The position numbers were made by a program, and so were the translations under genes. Positions 1 to 8,936 of a stretch of DNA of 64,000 bases are shown here, piece after piece; the first letter of the stretch is position 1, and each line of letters starts with the position of its first letter. The stretch comes from Paenibacillus hemerocallicola (GTDB lineage Bacteria > Bacillota > Bacilli > Paenibacillales > NBRC-103111): the NCBI RefSeq assembly GCF_006265175.1, contig NZ_VDCQ01000004.1, forward strand, positions 175,407 to 239,406, written 5' to 3'. The notes beneath the pieces are model-generated. The model ran no database searches. It saw only the letters and a list, made by a program, of their open reading frames with translations, and had not been told where the DNA came from.

Positions 1-137
1 CCCGTCGTCTGCTTCCCTTTGCGGTCCCATAACAGCCCCACGGCGGTTACGGCGCCGATGGCGACGGCGCAGCCGATCAAGAGCAGCATGACGATAACAT
101 TTTTGCGTGCAGTTCTGCGATCTACATGTCGAGCCAT
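1..137 (-). CDS. Partial N-terminus of a small membrane-anchored protein
   Basis: The reverse strand opens at an ATG ending at 137, preceded by an AGGATGG-like ribosome binding site. The reading frame stays open to the window edge, giving about 45 residues. The N-terminus is basic (MARHVDRRTARKN) and is followed by one hydrophobic stretch of about 24 residues, then a charged segment (WDRKGKQ). This fits a single-pass membrane anchor or an uncleaved signal sequence with the functional domain outside the window. I do not recognise the family, and no function can be inferred from this part. Confidence 0.5.
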   Translation of the reverse strand, partial: MARHVDRRTARKNVIVMLLLIGCAVAIGAVTAVGLLWDRKGKQTT

Positions 138-353
138 TGATCCCATCCTATTCTATATAAGTAAAATGACATCCAAAGTGTATCATAATCGGGGCATTCG
201 GGCAAAACGCGGTAACGTTTTCGTTAAACATCGCGCCTACTTCCCGATTGCCCGGCTATCGCCGACTCCGCAGTCTCCCGTGAAGTTCGCCAATAAACCG
301 ATACATTCGATCATCTCATGCATCAAATTAGAACGATATAATACCAACAACGT

Positions 354-389
354 AAAAACGGCATTCTCCCGAAAAGGAAAATGCCGTTT
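354..389 (-). terminator. Rho-independent terminator of the PhyH-HEAT gene
   Basis: An inverted repeat with arms AAACGGCATT and AATGCCGTTT closes a GC-poor loop. Read on the minus strand it ends in a run of T residues. It lies 16 bases after the stop codon of the gene ending at 405. Confidence 0.85.
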
Positions 390-404
390 GCTGTCGTGCC
401 TTTA

Positions 405-1949
405 TTACGGATAAAACGTGCTGGCCGAAGTTGTCGTCGGACACCATCTGGAGGGGCGCAAGAAATCGAGAAGCGCATCCTTCGCCTTGGTCGTGCCGAT
501 ATAGTACAGCGCTTCGGCCGCATGGGCGCGAACGTAACGATTCTCGTCCTCCAAAGCTTCAACCAGCCGGGGAACGGCGCCCTCCGCCCGAGCTCCCCAC
601 TTGGCCAGAGACAGTCCGGCCGTGAACCGGACTTGCGCATCCGAATCCTGCAAAGCTTTCGTCAAAGCCTCGACGCCTTCGGCCGACGCTCCGGCGCCTC
701 GGTACGCGCCAAGCGATCCCAATGCATCGGCAGCTGCGCAGCGCAGACGCTCGGACGGATGGTTTAGCAATCCCGCCAGCTCCCGCACGGCTTCCGCCGA
801 CGCAGCCGCGTCTTTCTGTTCGCCCAGTGCAAATGCCGCATGAAATACCGTATCCTCCCGTTCGCTGCCCAGCGCCGCGATCAACCCTCCAATCGGAGCC
901 GCACCGGCAACCGACAAGCCGTACGCGGCTAGACGCGACACCTTCGGTTCGCCGTGCTGCAGAGCCCGCAGCAGCGTTTCGCTCCCTTCCTCTCCCATAC
1001 GCGCCAGCCCGTATGCCGCGTTGATCGCAACAGGCTCGAATGTATCCTCCAACGCATGTCCGAGTGCGGCTGCCGCACCGAAAGGCGCTGCGGAAGAGCC
1101 GATTACGGCCAGCCGGTCGGATGCGGCCGCTCTATGCTCCGGCTCATCGGAGCGGAGCTGCTCCAGCATGCTTGCGATCCCCGCCGGTTGAGCGCTGTCG
1201 GCCTCTTTGCCGATCCGGCATCCCGCTTCCTTTCCGCTCATCCAGTACCAGGCATCCTCCCACATCGCTTCGTGCGGGTATACCGAAGCGCCAAGCGAGG
1301 CAGGGGTTGCCCAATCCGGCTCGCGATTGTCCCAGCTCGGCTCGGTCGGCGCCTGCGTGCGCATGAACTCGAATTTGAGCATGAACCTTTCCCGTCCCGC
1401 CAAATTGGCGGTCGAGCGGTGCCAGATGTCGTAATGAATGAGCACGAACGTACCGGCTTCCCCCGCCGCCGTCACTTCTCCGGCACTTTCGTCCGAAGCG
1501 AACGTGCGCGTTTCGTAATTTTGCGTGCCGGGCATTACGCCCGTCGGTCCGAGCTCGATCGGGGTATCCTGCGGAAAATACATGATCATGGCCCACCATG
1601 GCCGATGGTTGCGCATCCGCTTATAGCCCCAGTAGCTGTCCTTGTGCCAGCCGCCCGGCTTCGGGGAATTGTTGAAATGCCCGTGCCGGTGTGAGTGCAT
1701 CATATATCCTTCGCCCAGTACGCTCGTCAACGCGCCCTTCACGACCGGGTGGTCGAACACTTTCTGCAGCTGCGGGATACGCGGGAGCAGGTTGTTTCCC
1801 GGATTGCCCTCGCTCCGGTACACTTCGCTAAGCTGTCCTATCAGCGCCTCGTGAAACGGCTGAGGGAAATCGGTCTTTAACAGCAAATACCCATCCGTAA
1901 TAAACTGCCTCATTTGATCGTCCGTCAACAAACGGATCTCGTTTCCCAT
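405..1949 (-). CDS. PhyH-family Fe(II)/2-oxoglutarate dioxygenase fused to HEAT repeats
   Basis: The 514-residue protein has two parts. Residues 1-200 match the phytanoyl-CoA dioxygenase family: an HxD iron motif in GGWHKDSYWG (H102, D104), a distal histidine in YDIWHRST (H177), and a following arginine region AGRERF suited to 2-oxoglutarate binding. From about residue 255 to 505 there are repeated Ala/Leu-rich helical pairs (LGSLGAYRGA, RLVEALEDENRYVRAHAAEA) typical of PBS-lyase-type HEAT repeats. I chose the ATG at 1949 because GGAGGA sits 8 bases upstream; an in-frame TTG at 1964 overlaps that site. The AraC regulator just upstream probably controls it. The substrate is unknown; the HEAT part may bind a protein partner. 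Confidence 0.85.
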   Translation of the reverse strand: MGNEIRLLTDDQMRQFITDGYLLLKTDFPQPFHEALIGQLSEVYRSEGNPGNNLLPRIPQLQKVFDHPVVKGALTSVLGEGYMMHSHRHGHFNNSPKPGGWHKDSYWGYKRMRNHRPWWAMIMYFPQDTPIELGPTGVMPGTQNYETRTFASDESAGEVTAAGEAGTFVLIHYDIWHRSTANLAGRERFMLKFEFMRTQAPTEPSWDNREPDWATPASLGASVYPHEAMWEDAWYWMSGKEAGCRIGKEADSAQPAGIASMLEQLRSDEPEHRAAASDRLAVIGSSAAPFGAAAALGHALEDTFEPVAINAAYGLARMGEEGSETLLRALQHGEPKVSRLAAYGLSVAGAAPIGGLIAALGSEREDTVFHAAFALGEQKDAAASAEAVRELAGLLNHPSERLRCAAADALGSLGAYRGAGASAEGVEALTKALQDSDAQVRFTAGLSLAKWGARAEGAVPRLVEALEDENRYVRAHAAEALYYIGTTKAKDALLDFLRPSRWCPTTTSASTFYP

Positions 1950-2071
1950 ATGAGCTTCCTCCAAACCGTCGAATAAGTTTTACAACTCTACTATGCCTCA
2001 TGACGAGCGGTATGGAAATGGAGGAAGTTCACTTGCATTTGCACAAAACGAACCTGTTTTCGGCCAAAAGC

Positions 2072-2908
2072 TCAGCTCATCAGCTGGCGGTATTCCGAAG
2101 GGGACAAACCGGCATGCTTCTTGAACGTGCGAGAGAAATAGTAAAGCTCCATGCCGACTCTGCGGGCGATATCGGAGATCGACTCGTCCGTCGCGGTCAG
2201 CAGCGTTTTCGCCGTATCCATTTTGAGCCGCTGCACGTATTGGATCGGGGAAATGCCTACAAGCTCCCGGAATTGGCGGATCAAATAGTTCGGATGAAAA
2301 TGGACGAGATCGGCCAGCTGCTGAACGGTCACATTTTCGTGCTGATGCAGTTCGATATATTTCAGTACCTTGTTCAAGTTTTGGATGCCGCTGTCTTCCT
2401 CGGCCGGACGAAACGATTCGCGGTTCAGGACGGCGGTCTCCAGAAACAAACTGACGATTTCGAGCAGCGTCGCTTTTTGCAGCAGCACGGCCGAGAACGA
2501 TTCGCTCTCGTAATGTCCGATCAGCTTCTCGAACAGGCCGGAGAGCCGTTCTTCGTCCTCCACGTCGATGCTGTAAGGAACGCCCGTCAGCCGAAACAGA
2601 TCGGTATCTCCGATTTTGGCCGTAAAGTGGCACCAATACTTTCCGAAAGCGTTCTCATTTGTAGCGTAGTACGATTGCTTCACGCCCGCAGGCATGACGA
2701 ACAGCTGTCCGGGCTTGGGGTAGTACGTCACGCCGTCGATAACGAGACAGCCTTCCCCCTCCCGGATATAATAAAACCGATTGAAATCCGGAACGAAATT
2801 CATCTGCCGCCATCGCATGTTGACCTTCGTATAATTGGCGAACGACAGGTGGACCTGCACGTTCGCCAGCAAATTCCGCAGCCGCGAGAGCGATTTGCTC
2901 GTCTTCAT
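2072..2908 (-). CDS. AraC-family transcriptional regulator
   Basis: This 278-residue protein has an N-terminal cupin-like sensing half (YYIREGEGCLVIDG, PKPGQLFVMPAG) and a C-terminal AraC/XylS double helix-turn-helix from about residue 175 on (VQQLADLVHFHPNYLIRQF, then ISDIARRVGMELYYFSRTF and a SPSEYR end). Such proteins usually sense a small carbohydrate-like ligand and activate neighbouring genes. It lies 17 bases after hemZ on the same strand and 122 bases before the PhyH-HEAT gene, the most likely target. The ligand is unknown. The ribosome binding site is weak (GGCGGG). Confidence 0.9.
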   Translation of the reverse strand: MKTSKSLSRLRNLLANVQVHLSFANYTKVNMRWRQMNFVPDFNRFYYIREGEGCLVIDGVTYYPKPGQLFVMPAGVKQSYYATNENAFGKYWCHFTAKIGDTDLFRLTGVPYSIDVEDEERLSGLFEKLIGHYESESFSAVLLQKATLLEIVSLFLETAVLNRESFRPAEEDSGIQNLNKVLKYIELHQHENVTVQQLADLVHFHPNYLIRQFRELVGISPIQYVQRLKMDTAKTLLTATDESISDIARRVGMELYYFSRTFKKHAGLSPSEYRQLMS

Positions 2909-2925
2909 CGTTTTTCCCGCCTATG

Positions 2926-4458
2926 TCAATGGCTCAGCGTATGTCCGTACGCTTCGTCCAAGAGCCGAACTTTTTTGTCGTAATATTGCTTGTAAGCCTG
3001 ATTGTAGACGGACGGCTCCTTCGGATTCGGAAACCGCTCGATCTTCTGATGCTCGTTTCCTTCTTCGTCCACGGTTGAAGGATACAACACTTTGCTGACA
3101 GCTCCGCATCCGAGTCCGATAATCGTCTGCCGCTCCTCCATCATGAGAATGTTGTACAGGCTGTCGTGGTCGGCGAGCGCATAACCGACGTTCTCGAGAT
3201 TGCCGAGCATGTTCTTTTGGCGATACATGTAATAAGGATGATAGCCGTTCGCTTCCATAAAATCGTTGGCCATCTTCATCATATCGGCGATTTCGTCCCG
3301 TTCCGCCACCTCGTATTGGTCGCGGTTTTTAGTCATTTTCGAGGCCCTCTTGAACGATAGCGTATGGACCGTCAACGACTCCGGCAGCAGCTTCGCCGTT
3401 TCGTCGAGCGTATGCTGAAATTCGGCCGTGCTTTCGTTCGGGAGACCGATAATGAGATCCATATTGATGTTATCCATTCCCATTTCGCGCGACAGCAAAA
3501 ATTTCTCGACCGTTTCCTCGACCGTATGATGCCGGCCGATTTTATCCAATGTCAGCTGGGTGAAGCTTTGCGGATTGATGCTGATCCGGTCGACGTTCCA
3601 TTTCTTCATGACGGCCAGCTTCTCCGGCGTTATCGTATCCGGTCGGCCCGCCTCTACCGTCAGCTCTCGCACTTTGTCCATATCCGGCAGCGAATCGCGC
3701 ATCGTCACGAACAGGGAGTCGATTTGATCCGCCGTGATGCTGGTCGGCGTACCGCCGCCCCAATAAATCGTCGTAATGGAAAGTCCGGCCTGCTTCAGCC
3801 ATTTGCCCGTCTCGCGGATTTCATAGTGGAGCCCGTCCAGAAACGAATCGACCGATCCGTTGTTGCCCCGGATGTCGTAAGCCGGGAACGTGCAATAGGC
3901 GCACTTGGTCGGGCAGAACGGAATGCCGATATACAAGCTGACCTCGCGGTCCAGCTCGAACAAATCGGGAATAACCTTAAGCTGACGCTCGGCGATATCC
4001 GCCAGCAGCTTTGCTTTCCCGTCGGTCAGCAAATACTCCTCCTGCAGCTGGCGTACGCTTTGCTCGCGGCCTTGCCTGCGCAGCATATTGTGCATCAGCT
4101 TCGTCGGACGAACGCCGGTGAGCACGCCCCATGGCTGCTCCAATCCGGTCGCTTCCTCCAGCACGCGCAGCATCGCCGAGCCTACTACGCGCTTCAGCTC
4201 CCTGCGCCGCTGCTCCTCCGAATCCCGCTTAAGCTGGCGCCGCTCCGTGTGCGACCAAGAGCGCTCCGACTGCGGGTGCGTCAATTCGGCCTTGACTTCA
4301 GCCGTTCCGTCCTCCGCATACATGTCCAGCCTCATTCGCATATCCGCATCGGTGCAAGCCTCGTACACGATCTCCACTTCTTCATAGAACAGCTTCCATA
4401 TATGAAAAATTTCCATTTGATAGTCAACAAATCCGATTTGCTTTACTTCCACCTTCAT
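2926..4458 (-). CDS. hemZ: Oxygen-independent coproporphyrinogen III oxidase-like radical SAM enzyme HemZ
   Basis: The 510-residue protein carries the radical SAM cluster motif CxxxCxxC (C182, C186, C189 in PFCPTKCAYCTF) and the IYWGGGTPTS segment characteristic of the HemN/HemZ group. Family members oxidatively decarboxylate coproporphyrinogen III in haem synthesis or act in related haem handling. Length and the roughly 170-residue N-terminal extension before the cluster fit Bacillus HemZ rather than the shorter HemW. I set the start at the ATG at 4458 because GGAAAGGGG precedes it; the frame extends upstream to 4521 without a supporting site. Exact activity versus haem chaperone is not decided by sequence. 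Confidence 0.88.
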   Translation of the reverse strand: MKVEVKQIGFVDYQMEIFHIWKLFYEEVEIVYEACTDADMRMRLDMYAEDGTAEVKAELTHPQSERSWSHTERRQLKRDSEEQRRRELKRVVGSAMLRVLEEATGLEQPWGVLTGVRPTKLMHNMLRRQGREQSVRQLQEEYLLTDGKAKLLADIAERQLKVIPDLFELDREVSLYIGIPFCPTKCAYCTFPAYDIRGNNGSVDSFLDGLHYEIRETGKWLKQAGLSITTIYWGGGTPTSITADQIDSLFVTMRDSLPDMDKVRELTVEAGRPDTITPEKLAVMKKWNVDRISINPQSFTQLTLDKIGRHHTVEETVEKFLLSREMGMDNINMDLIIGLPNESTAEFQHTLDETAKLLPESLTVHTLSFKRASKMTKNRDQYEVAERDEIADMMKMANDFMEANGYHPYYMYRQKNMLGNLENVGYALADHDSLYNILMMEERQTIIGLGCGAVSKVLYPSTVDEEGNEHQKIERFPNPKEPSVYNQAYKQYYDKKVRLLDEAYGHTLSH

Positions 4459-4590
4459 GAAGCGTACGCCCCTTTCCCGATCCCAAATCAAGTCGTATCC
4501 CCGTCTGTAGGCAAGATCCAATAGGGAATCGCCCTAGTATCGCAATTAGTTTACCACATTCGGGCGTATCGAGCATCTCATTCGGATATA

Positions 4591-4620
4591 GAAGCGGAGA
4601 GGGGCGCTTCGTTTTATTTT
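4591..4620 (+). terminator. Terminator-like hairpin on the plus strand upstream of hemZ
   Basis: Arms GAAGCG and CGCTTC enclose an 8-base purine-rich loop and are followed on the plus strand by GTTTTATTTTG. No plus-strand gene precedes it, so it may end an antisense transcript. On the minus strand it lacks a T run and would only be a leader hairpin for hemZ. Confidence 0.35.
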
Positions 4621-4662
4621 GCCTCTGTGATCATGAACGGATCTTATACGAGTTCGACAGGC

Positions 4663-4839
4663 TTATGGTCTTAACGGCTTGCGCGGCGAATGTTTGACAT
4701 GAACATGGCCGGAGGCCCATTCTTGGGCGGCTTCGGCAGCAAACGACGCATTTTGCATCCCGGCGCTCTCATGGACGTCGTTGTGCATGAACCTGTTGTT
4801 CGGTTCGAGCAGTATCGTTTCTTTTTTGGATCGGCGCAT
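4663..4839 (-). CDS. Small hypothetical protein, 58 residues
   Basis: The ORF starts at an ATG at 4839 with a strong GAAGGAG ribosome binding site 8 bases upstream, which is the main argument that it is real. The product is basic at both ends (MRRSKKET, KHSPRKPLRP) with a polar, histidine- and alanine-rich middle (HNDVHESAG, AAEAAQEWA). It has no signal peptide or membrane segment. I do not recognise a family. It precedes hemZ on the same strand with a 204-base gap. A spore-associated or regulatory small protein is possible but unsupported. Confidence 0.45.
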   Translation of the reverse strand: MRRSKKETILLEPNNRFMHNDVHESAGMQNASFAAEAAQEWASGHVHVKHSPRKPLRP

Positions 4840-5012
4840 TCGGCAGTCTCCTTCGTTGTGGCCTGTACTACCAGTTTCCCCAGGAGAGCGGGAAAACATA
4901 ATCGATCGCGCCGAAACAGGGCCGCATGGCAAAAAAAGCCTTGCCCTCGCATCGTGCCGATGCCGGTCAAGACCTCTTCATTTGATATGCGCTTGATGAT
5001 AAAGCTACGCAC

Positions 5013-5819
5013 TTAAGTCGAAACCGGCTCCGGCTCCCGCGCTTTGATCCGGCGCTCCTCGCGCTCCGATTCCTTGATTCGGGGGCATGTGTAGCAGTAA
5101 TAGCCGCCCTCGGTACGATAATATTGACAGCATACGTTTTTCATCCGGATTTGCTTGCACGGGTCTTTCAAGTCTTCAACCCAGCGGATTTTTACGTCGA
5201 ACGGATTTTTGCTCCGGCCGAATACGGCAACCGGGATTTCCCGCGTCAGGAAAGCATAGTCTGCGGATACCCTGTTTCGTTGTTCCTCGCTGGCCGCGGC
5301 CAGCATCCATTGCTCGGTCATATAATTGAAGCGTGTCGGCAGCAGCCCCCACAGTTGCCCCGCATCGACCCCGCCGACGATCGCCGCCGATTCATATATG
5401 CGTCTGACCGTATTCTCGTAAAAGATAGCATATACCCGTTCCAGCCATGCTTGCCGCTCCGCTTCGTTCTTCGGCGCCTGCTCCTCTGCCCAACGGTCGA
5501 GCTTGTAGGCGACTCCGTATTTGCCATCGCCAACGGCAAATAATTGGACGGTAATACGATCAAGCGACAAGTCGACCGATTTCCCCAATAAGGATACGGC
5601 ATATTGCAGAGAGAGGCACGTATTGGCGAATTGGTTGCAGAAATAAGAGACGGCCGCCACCCGGTCAAGCGCCTTCACCAGCGGAGCGTAAGCGTCGATA
5701 AGCTTCTCCATGGCATCCCGCTCCACGAGCCGCGACGCCGCTACGGAGTATACGATATGCTCCTTATCGTCCAAGCTGACGTTGAATTTGTGCAAAGCCT
5801 CGAATTCCACGCTACCCAC
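5013..5819 (-). CDS. FhuF-like ferric-siderophore reductase / IucA-IucC C-terminal-like protein
   Basis: The 268-residue protein ends in a CC-x10-C-x2-C cluster (C230, C231, C242, C245 in NVCCQYYRTEGGYYCYTCP), the FhuF-type 2Fe-2S signature that releases iron from ferric siderophores in the cytoplasm. The rest is a soluble helical domain resembling the C-terminal fold of siderophore synthetases. A near-perfect Fur box lies 81 bases upstream, supporting iron-starvation control. The first start is a GTG at 5819; a second GTG at 5810 has a better-spaced GAGG and is an alternative. No siderophore transport genes are adjacent, so it may serve an uptake system elsewhere. Confidence 0.75.
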   Translation of the reverse strand: MGSVEFEALHKFNVSLDDKEHIVYSVAASRLVERDAMEKLIDAYAPLVKALDRVAAVSYFCNQFANTCLSLQYAVSLLGKSVDLSLDRITVQLFAVGDGKYGVAYKLDRWAEEQAPKNEAERQAWLERVYAIFYENTVRRIYESAAIVGGVDAGQLWGLLPTRFNYMTEQWMLAAASEEQRNRVSADYAFLTREIPVAVFGRSKNPFDVKIRWVEDLKDPCKQIRMKNVCCQYYRTEGGYYCYTCPRIKESEREERRIKAREPEPVST

Positions 5820-5899
5820 TTCCTCGCCTTATGTATACGGAACGGCCGTTTGCGCATTCGGAACAAACTGCAGCACCCGGCGGCAACCGCACGAATTAG

Positions 5900-5919
5900 T
5901 GATAATGATAATCATTATA
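5900..5919. promoter_or_regulatory. Fur box (iron-dependent repressor operator)
   Basis: The sequence GATAATGATAATCATTATA (5901-5919) matches the classical 19-base Fur consensus with at most one mismatch. It sits in the 242-base gap upstream of the FhuF-like gene, so that gene is predicted to be repressed when iron is abundant. Confidence 0.9.
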
Positions 5920-6046
5920 TCAATATAATCCGACAAATGCCATACACGATTTTGGCAAAAAGCGGATTTGCAGGTCTGAGATCAAATCCGAGAATATTCC
6001 CCGGTTCACTATCAATGAACCAAATTTCGCTATTCTCGCCCCAAAC

Positions 6047-6073
6047 AAAAAAAAGAGAGCCTCAACGACTCTC
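6047..6073 (-). terminator. Terminator at the 3' end of dtd
   Basis: A short stem (GAGAG / CTCTC) overlaps the last codons of dtd and is followed on the minus strand by eight T residues. The stem is only 5 bp, so confidence is moderate. Confidence 0.55.
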
Positions 6074-6502
6074 GATCACGAGCGTCACGGGCCCCCAATT
6101 CGTCAATTGCACATCCATCATTGCACCGAACACGCCGGTCTCCACATGGACGCCTTGCGCCAGCAGCAGCTCGTTGAACCGCTCGTACAGCGGCTCCGCC
6201 TGCTCCGGCCGGGCGGCCGCCATGAAGTTGGGCCGCTTTCCTTTGCGCACGTCGCCATACAGCGTAAACTGCGATACCGACAGCACCTCGCCGCCCGTAT
6301 CCAGCACCGACAAGTTCATCTTGCCTTCCCCGTCCTCGAAAATGCGCAGCCCGGCCAGCTTTTCCGCCAAGTAACGGGCATCCTGCTCCGTATCCTCATG
6401 CGTGACGCCGACCAAAACGACAAGCCCGCGTTCGATCTTGCCGACCGTCTCGCCGTCGACCGACACACGCGCTTCCTTGCTTCTCTGTACGACTATTCTC
6501 AA
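6062..6502 (-). CDS. dtd: D-aminoacyl-tRNA deacylase
   Basis: The 146-residue product has the full length and both active-site motifs of [11 protein letters not shown] near residue 80 and a Gly-cisPro motif near the C-terminus ([12 protein letters not shown]). It removes D-amino acids, classically D-tyrosine, and glycine mischarged on tRNA. It follows relA by 26 bases, the same order as in B. subtilis, and is probably co-transcribed with it. The residue after the motif asparagine is tryptophan where aspartate is usual (NDGPVT). Confidence 0.97.
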   Translation of the reverse strand: MRIVVQRSKEARVSVDGETVGKIERGLVVLVGVTHEDTEQDARYLAEKLAGLRIFEDGEGKMNLSVLDTGGEVLSVSQFTLYGDVRKGKRPNFMAAARPEQAEPLYERFNELLLAQGVHVETGVFGAMMDVQLTNWGPVTLVIESR

Positions 6503-6528
6503 TCCCGCTCTCGCTCCCTTGCCGAAAC

Positions 6529-8715
6529 TTACGATTGCATAATCCGCTGAACGGAATAAATGTCTCTTACACGCTTGATCTTCTCCACGACCGACTGCAA
6601 ATGATCGATATTTTTGATCAAAATGGTCATATGGATAATCGCCATCTTGTTCTTATCCGAACGGCCGGATACGGCGGATATGACCGTCTTGCTCTCGGAC
6701 ACCGCCTGCAGCACCTCGTTCAGGAAAGCGCGCCGGTCATGGCCCGTAATCTCGATCTCCACGTGATAGTTCGCTTCGACCGCGGTCTCCCATTCCACGT
6801 CGATCATCCGGTTGTGATCGTCCTCGTCCCCGGTCGGAATGTTCGTACAGTCTTCGCGGTGAATGGAGACACCGCGTCCGCGAGTAATATAGCCGATAAT
6901 CGGATCGCCCGGCACCGGGTTGCAGCAGCGCGCGAACCGGACGAGCATATTGTCCACGCCTTTGACGCGGACGCCATGCGTCGGCCTGCTCTTCTTCTCG
7001 AGCGGCGCCTTCACTTCCTTGACTTCGCTCGTCAGCTCGAGCGCTTTCGACTGCGCTTCCTCGTTCTCCTTGCGCAGCTTGTCTGTCAGCCTCGTGCATA
7101 TTTGTGCCGCCGTAATGCCGCCGAAGCCGACCGCGGACATCATATCCTCGATATCGTTGAAATTGAACTTCTTGGCAACCTCTTGCAGGTTGTCGTCGGT
7201 CGTCAAGGTTGACGGCTCCAAGCCGAGCCGCTTCAGTTCGCGGTCGATCGCGTCCGTGCCCTTCTGAACGTTCTCCTCGCGTTTTTCCTTCTTGAACCAC
7301 TGCTTGATCTTGCTGCGCGCATGCGAGGACTGGGCAATTTTCACCCAATCCTGGCTAGGGCCGTATGAATGCTTGGACGTCAAAATTTCCACGATGTCGC
7401 CCGTACCGAGCTTGTAATCGAGCGGCACGATCCGCCCGTTTACTTTCGCGCCCACCGTCCGGTTGCCGATTTCCGTATGAATCCGGTAGGCGAAATCGAG
7501 CGGAACCGAGCCGGCCGGCAGCTCGATGACTTCCCCTTTCGGGGTAAAGACGAAAACGAGATCGGAGAAAAAGTCCATTTTGAGCGATTCCATAAACTCC
7601 GCGGCGTCATGGGTTTCCTGCTGGAGCTCCAATATTTCGCGAAAAAAATTCATCCGGTCTCCGAAGCCGCCAGAAGGGACCATGGAGCCTTCCTTGTACG
7701 CCCAGTGGGCGGCGATCCCGAACTCCGACGTCTTATGCATGTCCCACGTGCGGATCTGCACCTCCAGCGGCTCCCCGCTGGGGCCTACTACCGTCGTATG
7801 AAGCGACTGGTACATGTTCGGCTTCGGCATGGCGATATAGTCTTTGAACCGTCCCGGCATAGGTTTCCATAACGTGTGGATAATGCCGAGCGTGGCATAG
7901 CAGTCTTTAATATTGTCGACGATGACGCGGATGGCGAGCAGATCGTATATTTCGTTGAACTGCTTGTTTTTGGTCGTCATCTTTTTGAAAATACTGTAAA
8001 TATGTTTCGGGCGTCCGGAGATGTCTCCATCGATTCCCATTTCGCCGAGCTTGTTGCGAATGCTGTCGATAATTTCTTCGATATATTTCTCGCGCTCGAC
8101 CCGTTTCTTCTGCATCAGATTGACGATCCGGTAATATTGCTGCGGATTCAAGTAACGGAGGGCGATGTCCTCCATTTCCCACTTGATCGCGGATATCCCG
8201 AGCCGATGGGCGATGGGGCAAAATATTTCCAGCGTTTCGTCGGCGATACGACGCTGCGCTTCCTCGGACTGAAACTTCAGCGTACGCATATTATGCAGCC
8301 GGTCGGCCAGCTTGATCAAGATGACGCGGATGTCCTGGGCCATCGCCACGAACATTTTGCGGTAATTTTCGTTTTGCTGCTCTTCCTTCGATTTGAACTT
8401 GATTTTCTCAAGCTTGGTGAGGCCGTCGACGAGCATCGCGCACGTTTTGCCGAACTGTTTCTCCACCGCTTCGAGCGAGACGGTCGTATCTTCCACGACG
8501 TCGTGCAGCAGGGCAGCGATGACCGAAGTGACATCCATCTGCATATTCACCAAAATTTCGGCAACGGCAAGCGGATGCAAAATATACGGCTCCCCCGATT
8601 TGCGCACTTGCCCGAAATGGGCTTGATCGGCGAAGTCGTACGCTTCGCGGATTCGAACGAGGTCGTTAGGTTTCAAGTATGCCGCCGCGCGTTCCAGTAA
8701 CTGCTCAATGCCCAT
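6529..8715 (-). CDS. relA: Bifunctional (p)ppGpp synthetase/hydrolase RelA/SpoT
   Basis: The 728-residue enzyme contains, in order, an HD hydrolase domain ([10 protein letters not shown]), the synthetase domain ([28 protein letters not shown]), a TGS domain ([20 protein letters not shown]) and a C-terminal ACT domain. It makes and degrades the alarmone that drives the stringent response. I chose the ATG at 8715 because [14 protein letters not shown] aligns with Bacillus Rel N-termini. Upstream in-frame ATGs exist, up to 8784, and one near 8757 has an AAGGG site. It is followed closely by dtd. The divergent uracil permease separates it from apt-recJ. Confidence 0.97.
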   Translation of the reverse strand: MGIEQLLERAAAYLKPNDLVRIREAYDFADQAHFGQVRKSGEPYILHPLAVAEILVNMQMDVTSVIAALLHDVVEDTTVSLEAVEKQFGKTCAMLVDGLTKLEKIKFKSKEEQQNENYRKMFVAMAQDIRVILIKLADRLHNMRTLKFQSEEAQRRIADETLEIFCPIAHRLGISAIKWEMEDIALRYLNPQQYYRIVNLMQKKRVEREKYIEEIIDSIRNKLGEMGIDGDISGRPKHIYSIFKKMTTKNKQFNEIYDLLAIRVIVDNIKDCYATLGIIHTLWKPMPGRFKDYIAMPKPNMYQSLHTTVVGPSGEPLEVQIRTWDMHKTSEFGIAAHWAYKEGSMVPSGGFGDRMNFFREILELQQETHDAAEFMESLKMDFFSDLVFVFTPKGEVIELPAGSVPLDFAYRIHTEIGNRTVGAKVNGRIVPLDYKLGTGDIVEILTSKHSYGPSQDWVKIAQSSHARSKIKQWFKKEKREENVQKGTDAIDRELKRLGLEPSTLTTDDNLQEVAKKFNFNDIEDMMSAVGFGGITAAQICTRLTDKLRKENEEAQSKALELTSEVKEVKAPLEKKSRPTHGVRVKGVDNMLVRFARCCNPVPGDPIIGYITRGRGVSIHREDCTNIPTGDEDDHNRMIDVEWETAVEANYHVEIEITGHDRRAFLNEVLQAVSESKTVISAVSGRSDKNKMAIIHMTILIKNIDHLQSVVEKIKRVRDIYSVQRIMQS

Positions 8716-8936
8716 CGTACTATACCTACTCCTGCCATACATTCGTTTTCTCTTCATTATGCCCTTGAAAGCTTCTTGCGTCAACTGAAACGGGACAATT
8801 TCCGGCCAACGGCCTCGCGTGTTTCATCCGCATCTTTTGCGCGAAAAATGCAAGTGCTTTTTCGACACAATTCTGTTATCCTATTTCTTGGCAAACTGCA
8901 TCTTCTCGAAATTATGTGCCAAAAAGGAGAACCTCC

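Noticed and set aside
3364..4524. A 386-codon plus-strand ORF opposite hemZ
   Set aside because: It is an antisense shadow, rich in Arg/His/Gln, with no ribosome site or recognisable family, and hemZ is clearly real.
4690..5016. A 108-codon plus-strand ORF between hemZ and the FhuF-like gene
   Set aside because: No ribosome site and a low-complexity composition; the opposite small ORF has a strong site.
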